A stretch of DNA of 64,000 bases from positions 1 to 64,000 of the forward strand of contig JAPPFL010000038.1 in NCBI GenBank assembly GCA_028823855.1, in the 5' to 3' direction. The notes under the pieces were generated by a model. It made no database searches. It had not been told where the DNA came from and worked only from the letters and a program-made list of their open reading frames with translations. Made by a program: the position numbers and the translations under genes. The DNA comes from Albidovulum sp. (GTDB lineage Bacteria > Pseudomonadota > Alphaproteobacteria > Rhodobacterales > Rhodobacteraceae). Shown here in pieces: positions 1 through 10,486 of this stretch (position 1 is the first letter of the stretch; every line of letters starts with the position of its first letter).

Positions 1-1
1 T

Positions 2-874
2 CCTCTCTCCCCCGAGCGGCTAATTCCCGACGCGGTGGCCGAGATCGCGAGCCCCGAATTCCCGGGCGAGCGGCTGATGGTCTGCCCCGACCCGCGCCTT
101 CGCGAGGAGCGGGCGCGCCGGCGCGAGGAGCTGCTCTCGAAGACGGAGGAGAGCCTCCGGGAGATCGCGGCCGCCGCCGCGCGCGGAAAGCCCGGGCCGG
201 GCAACCGCGACCGCGCCTTCGAGGCGCTGGAGCGCAGGGCCAGCCGCGGGAAGGTGGAGAAGCAATTCCGCATCGAGGTCCGGGACGACGGCGTATCCTG
301 GTCGCGCAATCGGGACCGAATCGCCGCCGAGGCCCGCCTCGACGGGATCTACGTCGTCCGCACGAGCCTCGGAGCGGGCGACATCGGGGCGGATCGGGCG
401 GTGGAAGCCTGCAAGGCCCTCTCCAGAGTGGAGCGAGCGTTCCGGACAATGAAGACGTCCCGCCTCGAGGTCCGCCCGGTCTTCGTCTACGGCGAGGAGC
501 GCGTCCGGGCGCACGTGTTCCTGTGCATGCTCGCCTGCTACGTCGAGTGGCACATGCGCCGCAGGCTCGCGCCGATTCTCTTCGAGGACGACGCCCCGGA
601 GGCGACGCCGGTCGAGACCGCCGAGGTCTCCGGCAGAGCGAAGGCCAAGGCCAAATCGAAGAGGACGGCGGACGGCATGCCGGTCCATAGCATGCCGACG
701 CTGCTCGCCGACCTCGCGACGCTAACGCTTAACGAGGTGGAGCTGCCCGCGATCCCCGAGCGCCCCCTGACGATAGCGTCGCGGCCGACGAAGCTGCAGG
801 AGCGCGCGTTCGGCTTGCTCGGAATCGATCCCTCGAAGACGGTTGCCATGCAGATGGCAGGACGGAAAGGCTGA
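2..874 (+). mobile_element. IS1634-family (IS4-like DDE) transposase, 5' part outside window
   Basis: The reading frame is open to the left edge, so the gene begins outside the window and 290 codons of the C-terminal part are seen. The segment 'LDGIYVVRTSL' followed by 'VERAFRTMKTSRLEVRPVF' and 'RVRAHVFLCMLACYVEWHM' is the typical C-terminal half of IS1634-type transposases and carries the catalytic Glu (in VERAF) and the downstream Lys of the DDE fold. The Tyr that usually precedes this helix (YK.L) is Cys here (ACKAL). Base composition is far more GC-rich than the DNA after position 900, which points to recent arrival. No terminal inverted repeat could be paired because the other end lies outside. 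The GTG at 35 is only an internal codon. Confidence 0.85.
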
Positions 875-1947
875 ATCCGGGCGATTCGGGCAGCAATCGC
901 TGAGGTTTTCCATATTTCTTTCGAATGAAGATCAGTTTAGGCGTTGGTGTTCCCATCTGTCCGCCGCATTCTGCAAGGCTTATTAAAATACGCGAGTTTT
1001 CCGAATTTTGCATGAAAGGGCGATTGGCGAAGCTTTCGCGTGGCATAGTCGTTGCTGCCGGCTAACGGTAGGCCTTTGGCGAATACTTGCGTTTTCGATT
1101 GCCATGGCCAAGCTTGTCGCTTGCCCATCCACGATGAGGTGGGTTACGAACCTTGAATTAGACTCAAACCTCTGCATGCAGTTGCGAGCTTCGCCGAATA
1201 ATATTGCCTGCAATGGCCAATTGGCAATGCACCGCCGATCATCATGCGCCTAGTGACAACAGTTGCAAAAGGCAGCGCAGTTGCCACAATTAGAGGCAGA
1301 GGTCCACAAATTGCGCGTACTTGGCATTTTACGCAAACCCGTAAAAAACTGCGCATGATAGAAAATTTCAAATTCGAAAACGCGAGCCTTGTAGTCAGTT
1401 TGGACCCGCGAATTCGACTAGACCATTCTTCGCACTCAGAATTCAGCGCCGGTCAAATTTGTGATTCACGCGCCTAGACCATGGAGGCTTGAAGATAGGA
1501 CGAAACGGTCCATCGAATTCAGAACGGAAGTTAAACCAGCCTCCGCTGCAAATCATACTGCGCGGTTGTCCCCGCGTGGATGATCTGCAGGTGCCGAACG
1601 GCATCCGCAGGCTGCTTCGCCCAAGCGCTCGTAGTTAGTAAGTGGCCGGAACGCTACGGGCCGTGTGCGACTTGCTTCCGTCGGGTCCAAACGATTGCGC
1701 AAGAACGGCTTCTAGGATTGCTCGAGGCATAGAATGCTTGCGGCCAAGGAATTAGTTTCGGTCATCCGGTCCAGCCGCACTTTGAAAGCTTTGCATGCCG
1801 TCGGCGGACAATACTTCACTCACTGTTTGATCGAGCGATTCTTCTTAGTTTGAAGGAATTTAGACACATCGCGACCTGCAACGAGGCGATTGCCGCCAAC
1901 TTCCTAGCAGAGGTAAAGATCTCAACCATCAGGACTTGCTTTAAGGC
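875..1947. other. Gene-free stretch after the IS element
   Basis: About 1.07 kb with no reading frame that looks coding on either strand. Short open frames here have arbitrary composition and no recognisable motif. The first few dozen bases probably hold the right end of the insertion element, where the high-GC composition stops at about 900. The rest is likely decayed sequence, but no parent gene could be recognised. Confidence 0.5.
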
Positions 1948-3045
1948 TTACGAGACCGCGGCCTCATCCTCAGGTTCGAATCCAGAGGCATTGAAAACTA
2001 CGACCGCTCTTTCAAGCGGTGCACGCGCAGGCACAGGTTGAGTCGCGCGCCGAGCGTGTACGAGACTCTTGTCGTCTCCACTCCACAGGAGCGATTGATT
2101 TGGTTGCCAACGGTGAACATATCCCGAACTATCGACCTTGTGCGCTTGCACCAAGAAAGACCTCACTGCGGGAATGTTTTCAAATGATTCGATAATTTGC
2201 GCGAATTGCGTAAAGCGCGAATAGTAACCCTCTAGGCGAACCATACATGATTTCAGCACACCGCCTACGTACTTCCGAGTGTTCAAATACTCGCGCTTGT
2301 TAACCATGAATTCGCTTACCAGCGAAACCGGGTCGTGTGTCAATAGAAGATGCTGGAACGCTACGCTCGCCTTTTGCAGTATATGCAAGTGCTCGGTCTG
2401 CTCGATTATGAACTGACCTAGTTGCAGCCATTCCTGAAACGCCTCGTCCAGAAGCCGCTTGGCCTCCTCACCCGAAACTGGCGTTGTTGCGCTTGGAGGC
2501 GCCTCACGAGAACTGAATGACAGATTTGCCAACGTTCCAATGAATTCCGGGAGTATTGCAACAAGGTGTTCGGTGGCCCGGGATACGTCGTAAAACACGG
2601 TCTCTGACGCCCCGCGATAATCGCAGTCTGTAGCGTGCAAATGAGTGATTCCGTTTTTGATCTCATCGAAGTGCCAAAACCAAAAAGCATGGTCGATGGC
2701 AGGATCGTGGGTTCTTAACGGTCCATGTTCCTGGACGAAAATTCCTTCCCGCGTGCTGAGTGTCTGAGGCAGAATGGTATCTTGGTTCAAAACCAATATC
2801 CGGTGCTTTCTTAGTAGACCAAGAGATGCCACCAAATTTCCCGGCTGCAATAGCGTTCCAGTAATCTCGTCCGGCCCCAATTCCGATTCTATGGAGAGGC
2901 CAAACGAGTCGCGCAAGGGACTGGCTTTGAAACGATCAATGTGGAGTCGGAATTCATCTTTCGTAGCCGAGTTTTCAATGAGGGCATGTTCATGAAAAGG
3001 CATTGATCGCCCAAAGTCCGAACCGGAGGAAATCGAATGATTCAT
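1948..3045 (-). CDS. Hypothetical protein, 365 aa, family not recognised
   Basis: A long intact frame with ordinary codon use, so probably a real gene. The protein looks soluble: no signal peptide or membrane helix is visible. A central region (about residues 190-290) is rich in Leu, Gln and Glu and probably helical ('EWLQLGQFIIEQTEHLHILQ'). The C-terminus is rich in Arg, Ala and Glu. The ATG at 3045 is preferred; a TTG three codons upstream (3054) is possible, and neither has a clear ribosome binding site. It lies in the same direction as, and about 100 bases downstream of, a GntR/FCD regulator gene, which may control it. No function is proposed. Confidence 0.6.
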   Translation of the reverse strand: MNHSISSGSDFGRSMPFHEHALIENSATKDEFRLHIDRFKASPLRDSFGLSIESELGPDEITGTLLQPGNLVASLGLLRKHRILVLNQDTILPQTLSTREGIFVQEHGPLRTHDPAIDHAFWFWHFDEIKNGITHLHATDCDYRGASETVFYDVSRATEHLVAILPEFIGTLANLSFSSREAPPSATTPVSGEEAKRLLDEAFQEWLQLGQFIIEQTEHLHILQKASVAFQHLLLTHDPVSLVSEFMVNKREYLNTRKYVGGVLKSCMVRLEGYYSRFTQFAQIIESFENIPAVRSFLVQAHKVDSSGYVHRWQPNQSLLWSGDDKSLVHARRATQPVPARAPLERAVVVFNASGFEPEDEAAVS

Positions 3046-3145
3046 TTTTGACAAGATTGACGATATTCAAGTCCGACTACAGGCGCAGCTAATTCCCAAC
3101 AAATTTCCAGTAGTTGAATCAATGCACCCCTTACGTCAATCCGCG

Positions 3146-3817
3146 CTACTTGAAGGGATTCGTAGTTTTCAACCAAATTTCCTGAGCTTCAGTGGCTGAG
3201 CCTCGCTTTATAGCATTATAAAGCTTCTCGTGCAATTCAATCAAGTTTTCACGAAAATCCACCCGCTCAACAAATCCCGACATATTCTCAAGCCAGCTCT
3301 CGCGAAAATCTCTATAGACCTTGATCAAGACATTATTGTGAGTTGCGCAAACCAGAGCAGTGTGGAATTCGAAGTCTGCTTTCAGGAATCCGGCCAAGTC
3401 GCGGCTTTCGATACAATCTTTTCCCTTGAAAACAGCTTCTTCAATCTTGGATAATTCGTCCTCTGTTCTCTTTTCGGCAGCAAGTCCCGCGATTGCCATT
3501 TCAAAAGCCCGGCGGATTTCGAATACTTCAGCTATCTGTTCCTGATTGAACAATTCAGCCAAGGAGTCCTGCGGCTCATTAAATCCCTGAAAATACGTTC
3601 CGTCGCCCGCACGTACGCTTAATATTCCAGCATATGCGAGCACCCCGACTGCTTCGCGAATGGTCGAACGCCCAACTTGAAAATGCCCCATCAATTGCGG
3701 CTCTGGCGGCAATCGATCGCCAGGGCTGAAATCGCTTGCTAACCAATTGCGCAACCTGTTGACAACCTGGTCGGCAAGTCTCTCACGTCTAACTGGTAAC
3801 GGGCCATTCTTGATCAC
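3146..3817 (-). CDS. GntR-family transcriptional regulator (FadR/FCD subfamily)
   Basis: A 223-aa DNA-binding repressor-type protein. The N-terminal winged helix-turn-helix (about residues 8-75) has the family pattern 'GDRLPPEPQLMGHFQVGRSTIREAV' followed by the wing 'VRAGDGTYF'. The C-terminal FCD ligand-binding domain (about 95-215) shows the usual acidic/His metal-site residues ('DFEFHTAL' and 'LIELHEKLYNAI'). Start is GTG. It is transcribed away from the glutamine-synthetase-like gene cluster and toward the unknown 365-aa gene. The effector is unknown; FCD regulators usually sense small organic acids. Confidence 0.85.
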   Translation of the reverse strand: MIKNGPLPVRRERLADQVVNRLRNWLASDFSPGDRLPPEPQLMGHFQVGRSTIREAVGVLAYAGILSVRAGDGTYFQGFNEPQDSLAELFNQEQIAEVFEIRRAFEMAIAGLAAEKRTEDELSKIEEAVFKGKDCIESRDLAGFLKADFEFHTALVCATHNNVLIKVYRDFRESWLENMSGFVERVDFRENLIELHEKLYNAIKRGSATEAQEIWLKTTNPFK

Positions 3818-4570
3818 GTGTCCTATCGTCTCCGTTTAGTTGCCAGGTTTGAACACTTTGTATGCATTTTGGCTCCATTTCGCCCGCTCAGGAGCACTTG
3901 AACCGCCTTGCGCTTGCACTGACCAGTCCCTACTGCATCCCGCTTTGTTCTACAACTTGGGTTGGAGCAACCGGAAATATTTCGTCAAAATGTAGAATTC
4001 GGCCGGACCGGCGCGGAAGTTGTTCATTAGCCCGCCCACGTCTGTTGGTCAATGACGGTTCCGACGTTGCAGCAATTCTCATTTTGCAGGATTCCTCCTT
4101 CACTTCAGGATTTGCGCTTGTTCCGAGTCGCGTGCCGGGAGGTTCTCTACCGGCATCACCGGCCGTATTGAACCGAATTGAAAAATGCGCATTCAACGGA
4201 GCGCATCGTGCGGACGGACGATAAGACGATATGGTATTCCCCTCAGAGGACCATTCAAAGGAAGGATCAATCGCAAGGATGCGTCGACAAATGGTATTTC
4301 GAAGAAACACGATGCCTCGGATCGACCTGGACGGAGAGTCGCTCCGTTCGATGCTCGTCGCCTGTAGATGCGGTCATGCACCGTTTCGGAGGAATCTGCT
4401 GTGAATATCGTTTTTGCCACGCCGCGTCCGGACTCTTCGTCGGGTCCTGTTCAGTCGTCCACGTCTTCAATTTAGCTCGAACCACGATCCGTAAAAGTGT
4501 TCGCGGCTAGAAATGTCTCGCTTCCGGTTGAACACGATAAAGCGAACCGCCGCCACTATTCTGAATGACC
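3818..4570. other. Gene-free stretch, probably decayed DNA
   Basis: About 750 bases between the GntR gene start and the 3' end of the glutamine-synthetase-like gene. Open frames of 60-126 codons exist on both strands, but none shows a family motif and all overlap each other. I see no promoter or repeat that stands out. A degraded gene is likely but cannot be named. Confidence 0.4.
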
Positions 4571-5884
4571 TCAGTATATGCCCATGTACATGCGAATTTG
4601 CTCGTCCAAATCGTGTCGCTCCACATAGTTCCTTTCTGTTTCCTTCATGTCAAAATAGCATTCCCAGAACAGCGGCGACGCCGAATTTCGGAAAACTTCA
4701 TTAGCTTCCAATTCCGTTAGAGCTTGCTTCAGGGATTGGGGCAATTCCTTGATTCCAAGCCCGGTCAATTCGTCGGGAGCCAGGTCGGCGGGATCGCGCT
4801 CAACAAATGCGGGCAGATCTATACCGTTCTCGATCCCGTCGAGGCCTGCATGTACTATCGAACCCATATGCATGTACGGCGATGCAGTCGCATCTCCTAT
4901 GCGAAGCTCCGCATGCAGGAACTCTCTCGAGCTCTCGCCCGGCGGCACGGGGCATACTCGAATTGCCGCTTCCCGGTTTTGCATGCCGATGCAGCGATAG
5001 GCTGCCGACCAATGGTGCGGCTTCAGCCGTTCATAGGAAATTACAGAAGGCGACGACAACGCGGCGACTGAACCGCAGTGAAAGAGAACGCCCGCGCAAA
5101 ACGATGCAAGTTCCTTTGACATTCCCCCGGGTCCGCCCTCGCAGTAATTGACCGGTTCTCCGTCTCTTCGCAAGGAAAAGTGGACGTGCACTCCGTTCGA
5201 AACCGCACCGGCTCCGACGATCGGACAAAATGAAACTTTCTGTTCTAGAACTCGCGCGCATTCCCTGACGATCTCGCGGAACGCGATTGCGTCGTCGGCT
5301 GCCTTAAGTGCATCGCGCGGCGGCATAGTTATTTCAAACTGTCGTTTTCCGTACTCAGGCAACACCATTTCAGGTCCCAGCCCGTTCCGGCGAAGCGCAT
5401 TCGAAACGAGGCAGAGAAAATCGTCGTCCAACCTCTGGGCCCGCAAGGAAAAGACTGGCTCGGGTTCTCTGTCTCCGGTTACGATCGTGAACTCATGCTC
5501 GAATGAGGCGTATAGTTCCAATCCGGATTTGTTCCTCAGCCTCTCAATTCCCCGGCGCAAAAAATTCCTAGCGCAGCACTCCCAGTATTCGCCCCGGAAG
5601 TCCACGATGTCGCAGAGAAAAAAGTGAAGCGGGCTTTCTTCTCCTTGGAACGTCGCCAAGTATTCCGATGACTTGTCTGGTTTCAGCCGCAGATCGCCGA
5701 TCGGTCCGAACGGATTGCCCGGACCTATTTCACCGAATGGCGTAAGTGACTGGTCGGCCGGAACCCAGCCTGCGGTATCCGGCGAGTCGTCTGGATGCGT
5801 TGCAGCTGGGAAGGAGCGGCCTCGCACGATTCCGGAGAAATCGCTGCAGCCGTAAAAAACGAATTCTTGTTTTGGTTCTTCCAT
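4571..5884 (-). CDS. Glutamine-synthetase-like gamma-glutamyl ligase (GlnA/PuuA superfamily)
   Basis: An ATP-dependent ligase of the glutamine synthetase fold, about 437 aa and close to family length. Visible landmarks in order: the 'SFEHEFTI' Glu-x-Glu-type metal-binding strand, 'QFEITMPPRDALKAADDAI', the nucleotide/ammonia-site motif 'NGVHVHFSL', 'SYERLKPHHW', and the C-terminal Arg/Glu strand 'HAELRIGDATASPY'. Divergence from housekeeping GlnA suggests a paralogue acting on an amine or amino acid (gamma-glutamyl-polyamine or N-methylglutamate type), not the main nitrogen-assimilation enzyme. Start is uncertain: ATG at 5884 leaves 29 bases to the livG remnant, while ATG at 5923 would overlap it, and no good Shine-Dalgarno decides. 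It is divergent from the broken liv operon, whose product may once have imported its substrate. Confidence 0.8.
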   Translation of the reverse strand: MEEPKQEFVFYGCSDFSGIVRGRSFPAATHPDDSPDTAGWVPADQSLTPFGEIGPGNPFGPIGDLRLKPDKSSEYLATFQGEESPLHFFLCDIVDFRGEYWECCARNFLRRGIERLRNKSGLELYASFEHEFTIVTGDREPEPVFSLRAQRLDDDFLCLVSNALRRNGLGPEMVLPEYGKRQFEITMPPRDALKAADDAIAFREIVRECARVLEQKVSFCPIVGAGAVSNGVHVHFSLRRDGEPVNYCEGGPGGMSKELASFCAGVLFHCGSVAALSSPSVISYERLKPHHWSAAYRCIGMQNREAAIRVCPVPPGESSREFLHAELRIGDATASPYMHMGSIVHAGLDGIENGIDLPAFVERDPADLAPDELTGLGIKELPQSLKQALTELEANEVFRNSASPLFWECYFDMKETERNYVERHDLDEQIRMYMGIY

Positions 5885-5913
5885 TTTCGAAATCGGATTG
5901 CTCCCTGAAGGAA

Positions 5914-6726
5914 ATGTTGCCATCAGACGATTTAGGACGCAATAACGATTTGCTATGGGCCGCCTTAGATAATCCGCGAATAGCATCGGATACAAATAGG
6001 CTTGAATTGGACAGCGTATCCATGATCTTTGGCGGCGTAGGGGCGGTTGACGGCTTGACAATGCGCGTTGACGAAAGCGAAGTTCACGGGCTGATTGGTC
6101 CGAACGGCGCCGGGAAAACGACCTTTTTTAATCTTGTCTCGGGCTTTCTTGGGCACGATTTCAGTTCGGTTCGTCTCGAATGACTGATGCTGGACAGTAT
6201 GTCGGCGCACAAGCGCGCGAGAATGGGGCTAGCGCGAACTTTTCAGAATCTTCGAGTTTTTTCTAACCTGTCTGTGGAACAAGATTTCCAGGTCGCGGCG
6301 GTTTCGGGCGAGCGAAAAATCGATTCAGGTTTCTGCAGTATCGATGAGGCGCTGCGCCGTTTCGACCCGCGTGACAAAACGCTCCTTCCGGCCGCCCGAA
6401 CATTCCTACGGACATATGCGGAGGCTGGAGATCGTTCGTGCGCTTGCGCTTGCTCCAATAGTGCTAATGCTTGACGAACCCGCCGCCGGAATGAGCGAAA
6501 GAGAATCGATGGATCCAGTCGGAGGTCTTCGCTGGATTCGCCAGAACACGGAATGCTCAATCCTTGTTATTGACCATGATTTAAAGTTCATTTTTGTCGG
6601 TTTGCGACCGGATTACCGTAATTGAGCATGAGTAGTGTCCTTGCTAGCGGCAAACCGGAGAATATCGCTCAAGATCAGCTGGTAGTGGAAGCCTATTTGG
6701 GCCAGCCTCGTTTAGCCGACTTGTGA
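5914..6726 (+). pseudogene. livG: livG remnant: branched-chain amino-acid ABC transporter ATPase
   Basis: Pieces of a LivG ATPase lie in order but in different frames. The Walker A 'GPNGAGKTTFF' is near 6095. An in-frame TGA stands at 6181-6183 with the frame then continuing into 'RARMGLARTFQNLRVFSNL'. A frameshift near 6400 leads to the LivG-type signature region 'YGHMRRLEIVRALAL' with Walker B 'VLMLDEPAAGM'. A second shift near 6600 leads to the C-terminal tail 'SGKPENIAQDQLVVEAYLG', ending at the TGA at 6724. At least one stop and two frameshifts make it non-functional. First gene of the decayed livGKFHM operon. Confidence 0.85.
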
Positions 6727-6759
6727 ATTTTCAAAATCAAAGAGATTGGCAGAGTTATC

Positions 6760-7870
6760 ATGAAAAGAGTTTTGTTGCCATTAGCTGTCGCGCTAGCCGC
6801 ATCGCCCTCAATGGCGGAAGATACGATCAAAGTCGGGTTTCCGGTTCCGCTAACTGGCTAAAACGCCCCGTACGCGGAAATTCAAGGCGCGGTGCATGGC
6901 CGAAATGATCAACGCGTCCGGCGAAGCTAACGGTTTGAAGTTCGAACTTCTCGTTCAGGACACCGGGACGGACACGCTAGCGGCGCTATCTCTCGCGCAG
7001 AAGTTTCTCGAAGAGGGCATAGTCGCCATCGGCACCATTCCGTTTTCGGATACCATGATCCCGCTTGCCCAGCTAGCGGCCGAATACGGAGGTACGGTAC
7101 TTCAAGCGCAAAGCACGCAGGTTGAAATGCATCTCGGCATCGTAGACAATTTCATTCCAAACGTGTCACCCGATCCCTTTACCGCCGCCGCGGCGGCTGA
7201 ATTCGCTCTCTCCGAGGATGTAAGAAACGTTGTGCTGTTCGTGTCGGACGATGGAGGTTCGTGGTCGGCTAGAACGCCCTTGTAGTTCGGAGAAGTTATT
7301 GAAAGCGGTGGCGGATCTGTGCAGGCCAAGCTGGATTTTGGCATTCCAACAAGCGGTTGGTCGCCGCAGATTGCCGAAATCCGCAAGCTCGATCCGCTTC
7401 CCGACGCCGTCTACATTTCTTTGATCATGCCGGATGTCGGGGGATTGATTAGGCAGCTGCGAGCCGCCGGAGTCGATGCGTGGGTTCTTGGCTCGGACGG
7501 TCTTGACGATCCTTCGCTCGATGCCATCGGTTCCGACGACCCGTCGATACTGGAAAAAGCAGCGTTCGGAACGCCCGCCCCGTCGCAAGCGGGAAGTGCC
7601 ATGGAGAAATTTATCAAGGACTGCGATTCCATGGGCTATCCGGTGGACGGCATGTTCCATGCGCTTGGCGCGGACGTGAAAATGGAAATCGCCTACGCAG
7701 TTGAAGCGACTGGCGGCACGGATCCGGTAGCGATCCGGGAAGCTCTGCGATCCGCGGATTCGGTTTCATTCAAGGAAACGAGTACGCATTCGCTGCGAGC
7801 GATCCCGGTAATTGACTTCAAGGATGGCGTAAGAGTACTGCTTTCCTACAGCATTCCCGAATGCGTACCG
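6760..7870 (+). pseudogene. livK: livK remnant: periplasmic branched-chain amino-acid-type binding protein
   Basis: It starts with an intact signal peptide (MKRVLLPLAVALAASPSMA) and the mature N-terminus 'EDTIKVGFPVPLTG', then an in-frame TAA at 6859-6861 ('LTG*NAPYAEIQG'). The frame shifts near 6895 and continues from 'MAEMINASGEANG' to a TAG at 7283-7285. After the TAG the same frame runs on ('FGEVIESGGG') for almost 200 codons. The type I periplasmic-binding fold is recognisable through 'VSDDGGSWSARTPL' and 'PDAVYISLIMPDVGGLIRQLRAAG'. The stops look like single-base changes in otherwise conserved sequence. The 3' end is only approximate. Confidence 0.85.
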
Positions 7871-7942
7871 GACTGGCGTTTACATTCTATGACAAGTGCC
7901 GGTACCCGAATTTCGGGTGCCGCTAGATATTCCGAATGGAGC

Positions 7943-8543
7943 ATGCTCAAGGCTCGCGACCTACGGCGTCTACCATGGCTTGGTCGAAGCCGTTCGCGGA
8001 AATTCCTTTGCGGTTGAACAAGGGCGCTGCGTCGGCTTGCTGGGCTCCAACGGCGCCGGAAAGACTTCGACCATTTCCTCATTAGCCGGCATCGTTCGCT
8101 GCAAAGGCAGCATCATGTTCATGGGTCGCAAAATTTCTACCATGGCGGTCGAGGACAGGGTAAGAGCCGGAATCTCGGTTGCTCCCGAGGGCCGACGAGT
8201 CTTCGGCAATTTGACTGTCGAGGAAAACCTGTTCCCGGGAACCGGAGTGCGGAATGATTCTGCCGGTGCCAGAAAGGACGTCAAATTCTAGCCGCGCATT
8301 TTGCTTCTCGACGAGCCCAGCCTAGGATTGGCTCCGAAAATCTGCACACAGGTATTTGACCTGATTTCTGATTTGAAAGGCAGAGGCACGACGATTTTGC
8401 TTGCCGAGCAAAACGCGCGCGAGGCTCTTCGACTCGCGGATTTTGCCTACGTATTGAATAGTGGGAATCTAGCGGCGAAAGGCGACGCGGCTACGCTCGG
8501 CGGGGATAGAGAACTGATGACGCAACTTACCGGGGTCGGATAG
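7943..8543 (+). pseudogene. livF: livF remnant: second ABC ATPase of the liv transporter
   Basis: The N-terminal start 'MLKARDL' is one frame away from the rest, 'YHGLVEAVRGNSFAVEQG' with Walker A 'GSNGAGKTSTI'. The frame reaches 'VAPEGRRVFGNLTVEENLF' and then an in-frame TAG at 8289-8291. It resumes directly at the Walker B 'PRILLLDEPSLGLAP'-type segment, so the ABC signature (LSGGEQQ) and about 30 residues around it are deleted. The C-terminal 'TTILLAEQNAREALRLADFAYVL' is well kept. Loss of the signature motif alone would abolish ATPase function. Confidence 0.85.
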
Positions 8544-8546
8544 AGT

Positions 8547-9440
8547 TTGGATTTCTTTATCCCGCAGGTTCTCAGCGCGCTCGGCTTTGGAACCGAATAC
8601 GCTCTGATCGCGATCGGCCTGGCAATCGTGTTGTCCAATATGGGCATGGTAAAATTCGCCCACGCAGAGATGATTGCGGTTGGCGGCTACACAAAGATGG
8701 CTCTAGGCGCGATCGCGGTTGGCAATTCATTTGTCGCGACATTTACGCGATTGTCGCCTCGATGATCTCGGCTGTCCCGCTGGAGCGGGCGGCCTTCAAG
8801 CCCGTTCGTTATGCCGGCCCTACCACCGGCCTGCTGACGGCTTTCGGCGTCACCCTCATCCTGCAATACTTTATCTTGCGCCTAGTCTCGCCAAGGCCGA
8901 TAGCCGTCACGAGCCTTTTTCTTGATAGGCCAATTGCGATTGGCTCCATCCGCATTTCTTCGCTGCAGATTTTTGAGACAATTTCTACTGTTGCCGCGTT
9001 CGCGTTCCTCGCTCCATTCCTTAGAAAAAGCAAATTCGGATTGGCAATGCGCACAGCTGCCCACGATTATAAAATGGCTATCCTAATGGGGATTCGCGCC
9101 AACCGGGTCGTCGCGACGGCATTCGCGGTTTCAGGGCTCTTGGCGGGAATCGCGTCCGTATTCATAATTTAGAGGCGCGGACGCGCCGATCCGCTGCTGG
9201 GATTCAATCCAGTGATAAAGGCATTCGTAGCCTGCGTTGTCGGCGGATTTTGAAGCCGTCCCGGGGCGGTCCTCGCAGGCTTTTTTTCTTGGCGGGCTAG
9301 AAGTGGTCATGCTCGTGATTTTACCGCAACACTCCGGCGGCATGAAGGATGCTTTCGTCTATGCGATAATTGCTCTCGTTCTCGTTAGGCGACCAGCGGG
9401 AATCATGTCGGCCGGAGCGCGACGCGGAGAGAAAATTTAG
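8547..9440 (+). pseudogene. livH: livH remnant: liv transporter permease
   Basis: Begins at a TTG just after the livF stop. The first 72 codons ('LGFGTEYALIAIGLAIVL') shift frame near 8755 into 'ERAAFKPVRYAGPTTGLLTAFG'. That frame ends with TAG at 9170-9172, continues with 'DPLLGFNPVIKAFVACVVGGF', then TGA at 9241-9243 (where Gly is usual), then shifts again to 'GGLEVVMLVILP'. Membrane helices are still recognisable. At least two stops and two frameshifts are present. Confidence 0.85.
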
Positions 9441-9463
9441 CCGTCCCGCGACTCTCAAATGCG

Positions 9464-10485
9464 ATGCAGTCGGGAATTCTGGGGGCCGCAATGCTGTCGA
9501 CAATAATAGCGGTCGTCGGTATCGCCGTGGCACTCTACGCCGAACGGTACCAAATTCGGCTCGTGTACTCCGCATATGTGAGCTCGTCGTCCTTGGTTTG
9601 CAGGTTTTCATGGGCAAATCGAACGTAACGAATCTGTCGCATAGCGCATTTGTGGGCATAGGCGCCTATGCGGCGGCTATCTGCGTTTCCCCGGTTGCGA
9701 TCAAAAGGAGCTCGCTTCCGGATGCGCCTTGGGGGCTTAGCGAGTTCTCCCTCGATCCGATTTCTTCGGCCTTGGTCGCAATTCTCATTACCGCTTTCGT
9801 GGCTTTTCTTTCCTGTTTGGTAATCGCTCGACTATCGGGAATAGGAACAACGATTGTGACTCTTGCCATCCTGGTAATCGTGCATTCGATTTTCATCCTT
9901 CGTATAGACATATTCAAAGGCAAGCAGACGTTATTCGGGATTCCGCAAATTTTTGACCTGCATACGCTGATAGCGGTAACGGTCGCGACAGTTATCGCCG
10001 CGAGAATGTTTCGCGAGTCGCGTTGGGGAATACAATTGCGAGCAAGTTCCGACGAGGAGGTAGGCGCGAGGGCGATGAGCGTAAATGTCTATCGGCTAAG
10101 GCTGCTAGCGTGGGTGCTAGGCTCGGTGATTCTCGCGGTGGCGGGAATTAGCTATGCGTTTTTCCTTGGCACGATTAGCACTCAACCACCTTTTTTTTCT
10201 CATGTTTTTTTAACGTTGGCCATGCTTATTTTCGGCGGAATGCGAACAGTTACGGGCGCGGCGCTAGGCACCGCGATCATTGCGTTCGGGCTAGGAGGCA
10301 TCCGCACGTTTGAAACCGGACCTGTCGTTCCCGGAATCCAGATGCCCGAATTGCTCGGCCCTCCCGGAATAGCGCTAGGGATTGTGATGGTACCGACGAT
10401 GAGCCTGCGGCCCGGGGGAATTATGGGCAACTCGGAAATCGAACAGTTGATACCTTGGATGCGGCAAATGATGCGAAGATCATAG
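9464..10485 (+). pseudogene. livM: livM, probably frameshifted liv permease
   Basis: The least damaged liv gene. About 300 codons of the C-terminal part are open, including 'FMGKSNVTNLSHSAFVGIGAYAAA' and 'GGMRTVTGAALGTAIIAF', which match LivM. The natural N-terminus ('GAAMLSTIIAVVGIAVALYA') lies in another frame upstream, so a frameshift sits near 9580-9600. An intact variant with a non-homologous N-terminus starting further upstream is conceivable but unlikely. Its stop is 2 bases before the next gene, so the hydrolases downstream were part of this operon. Confidence 0.75.
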
Positions 10486-10486
10486 C

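Noticed and set aside
20-688. Minus-strand 222-codon frame at the left edge
   Set aside because: Antisense shadow of the GC-rich transposase gene.
5914-10485. Stop-codon recoding (TAG, TAA or TGA read through) in the liv genes
   Set aside because: All three stop codons occur there, together with frameshifts and a deleted ABC signature, and intact neighbours use TGA, TAG and TAA as normal stops. Plain decay explains it.
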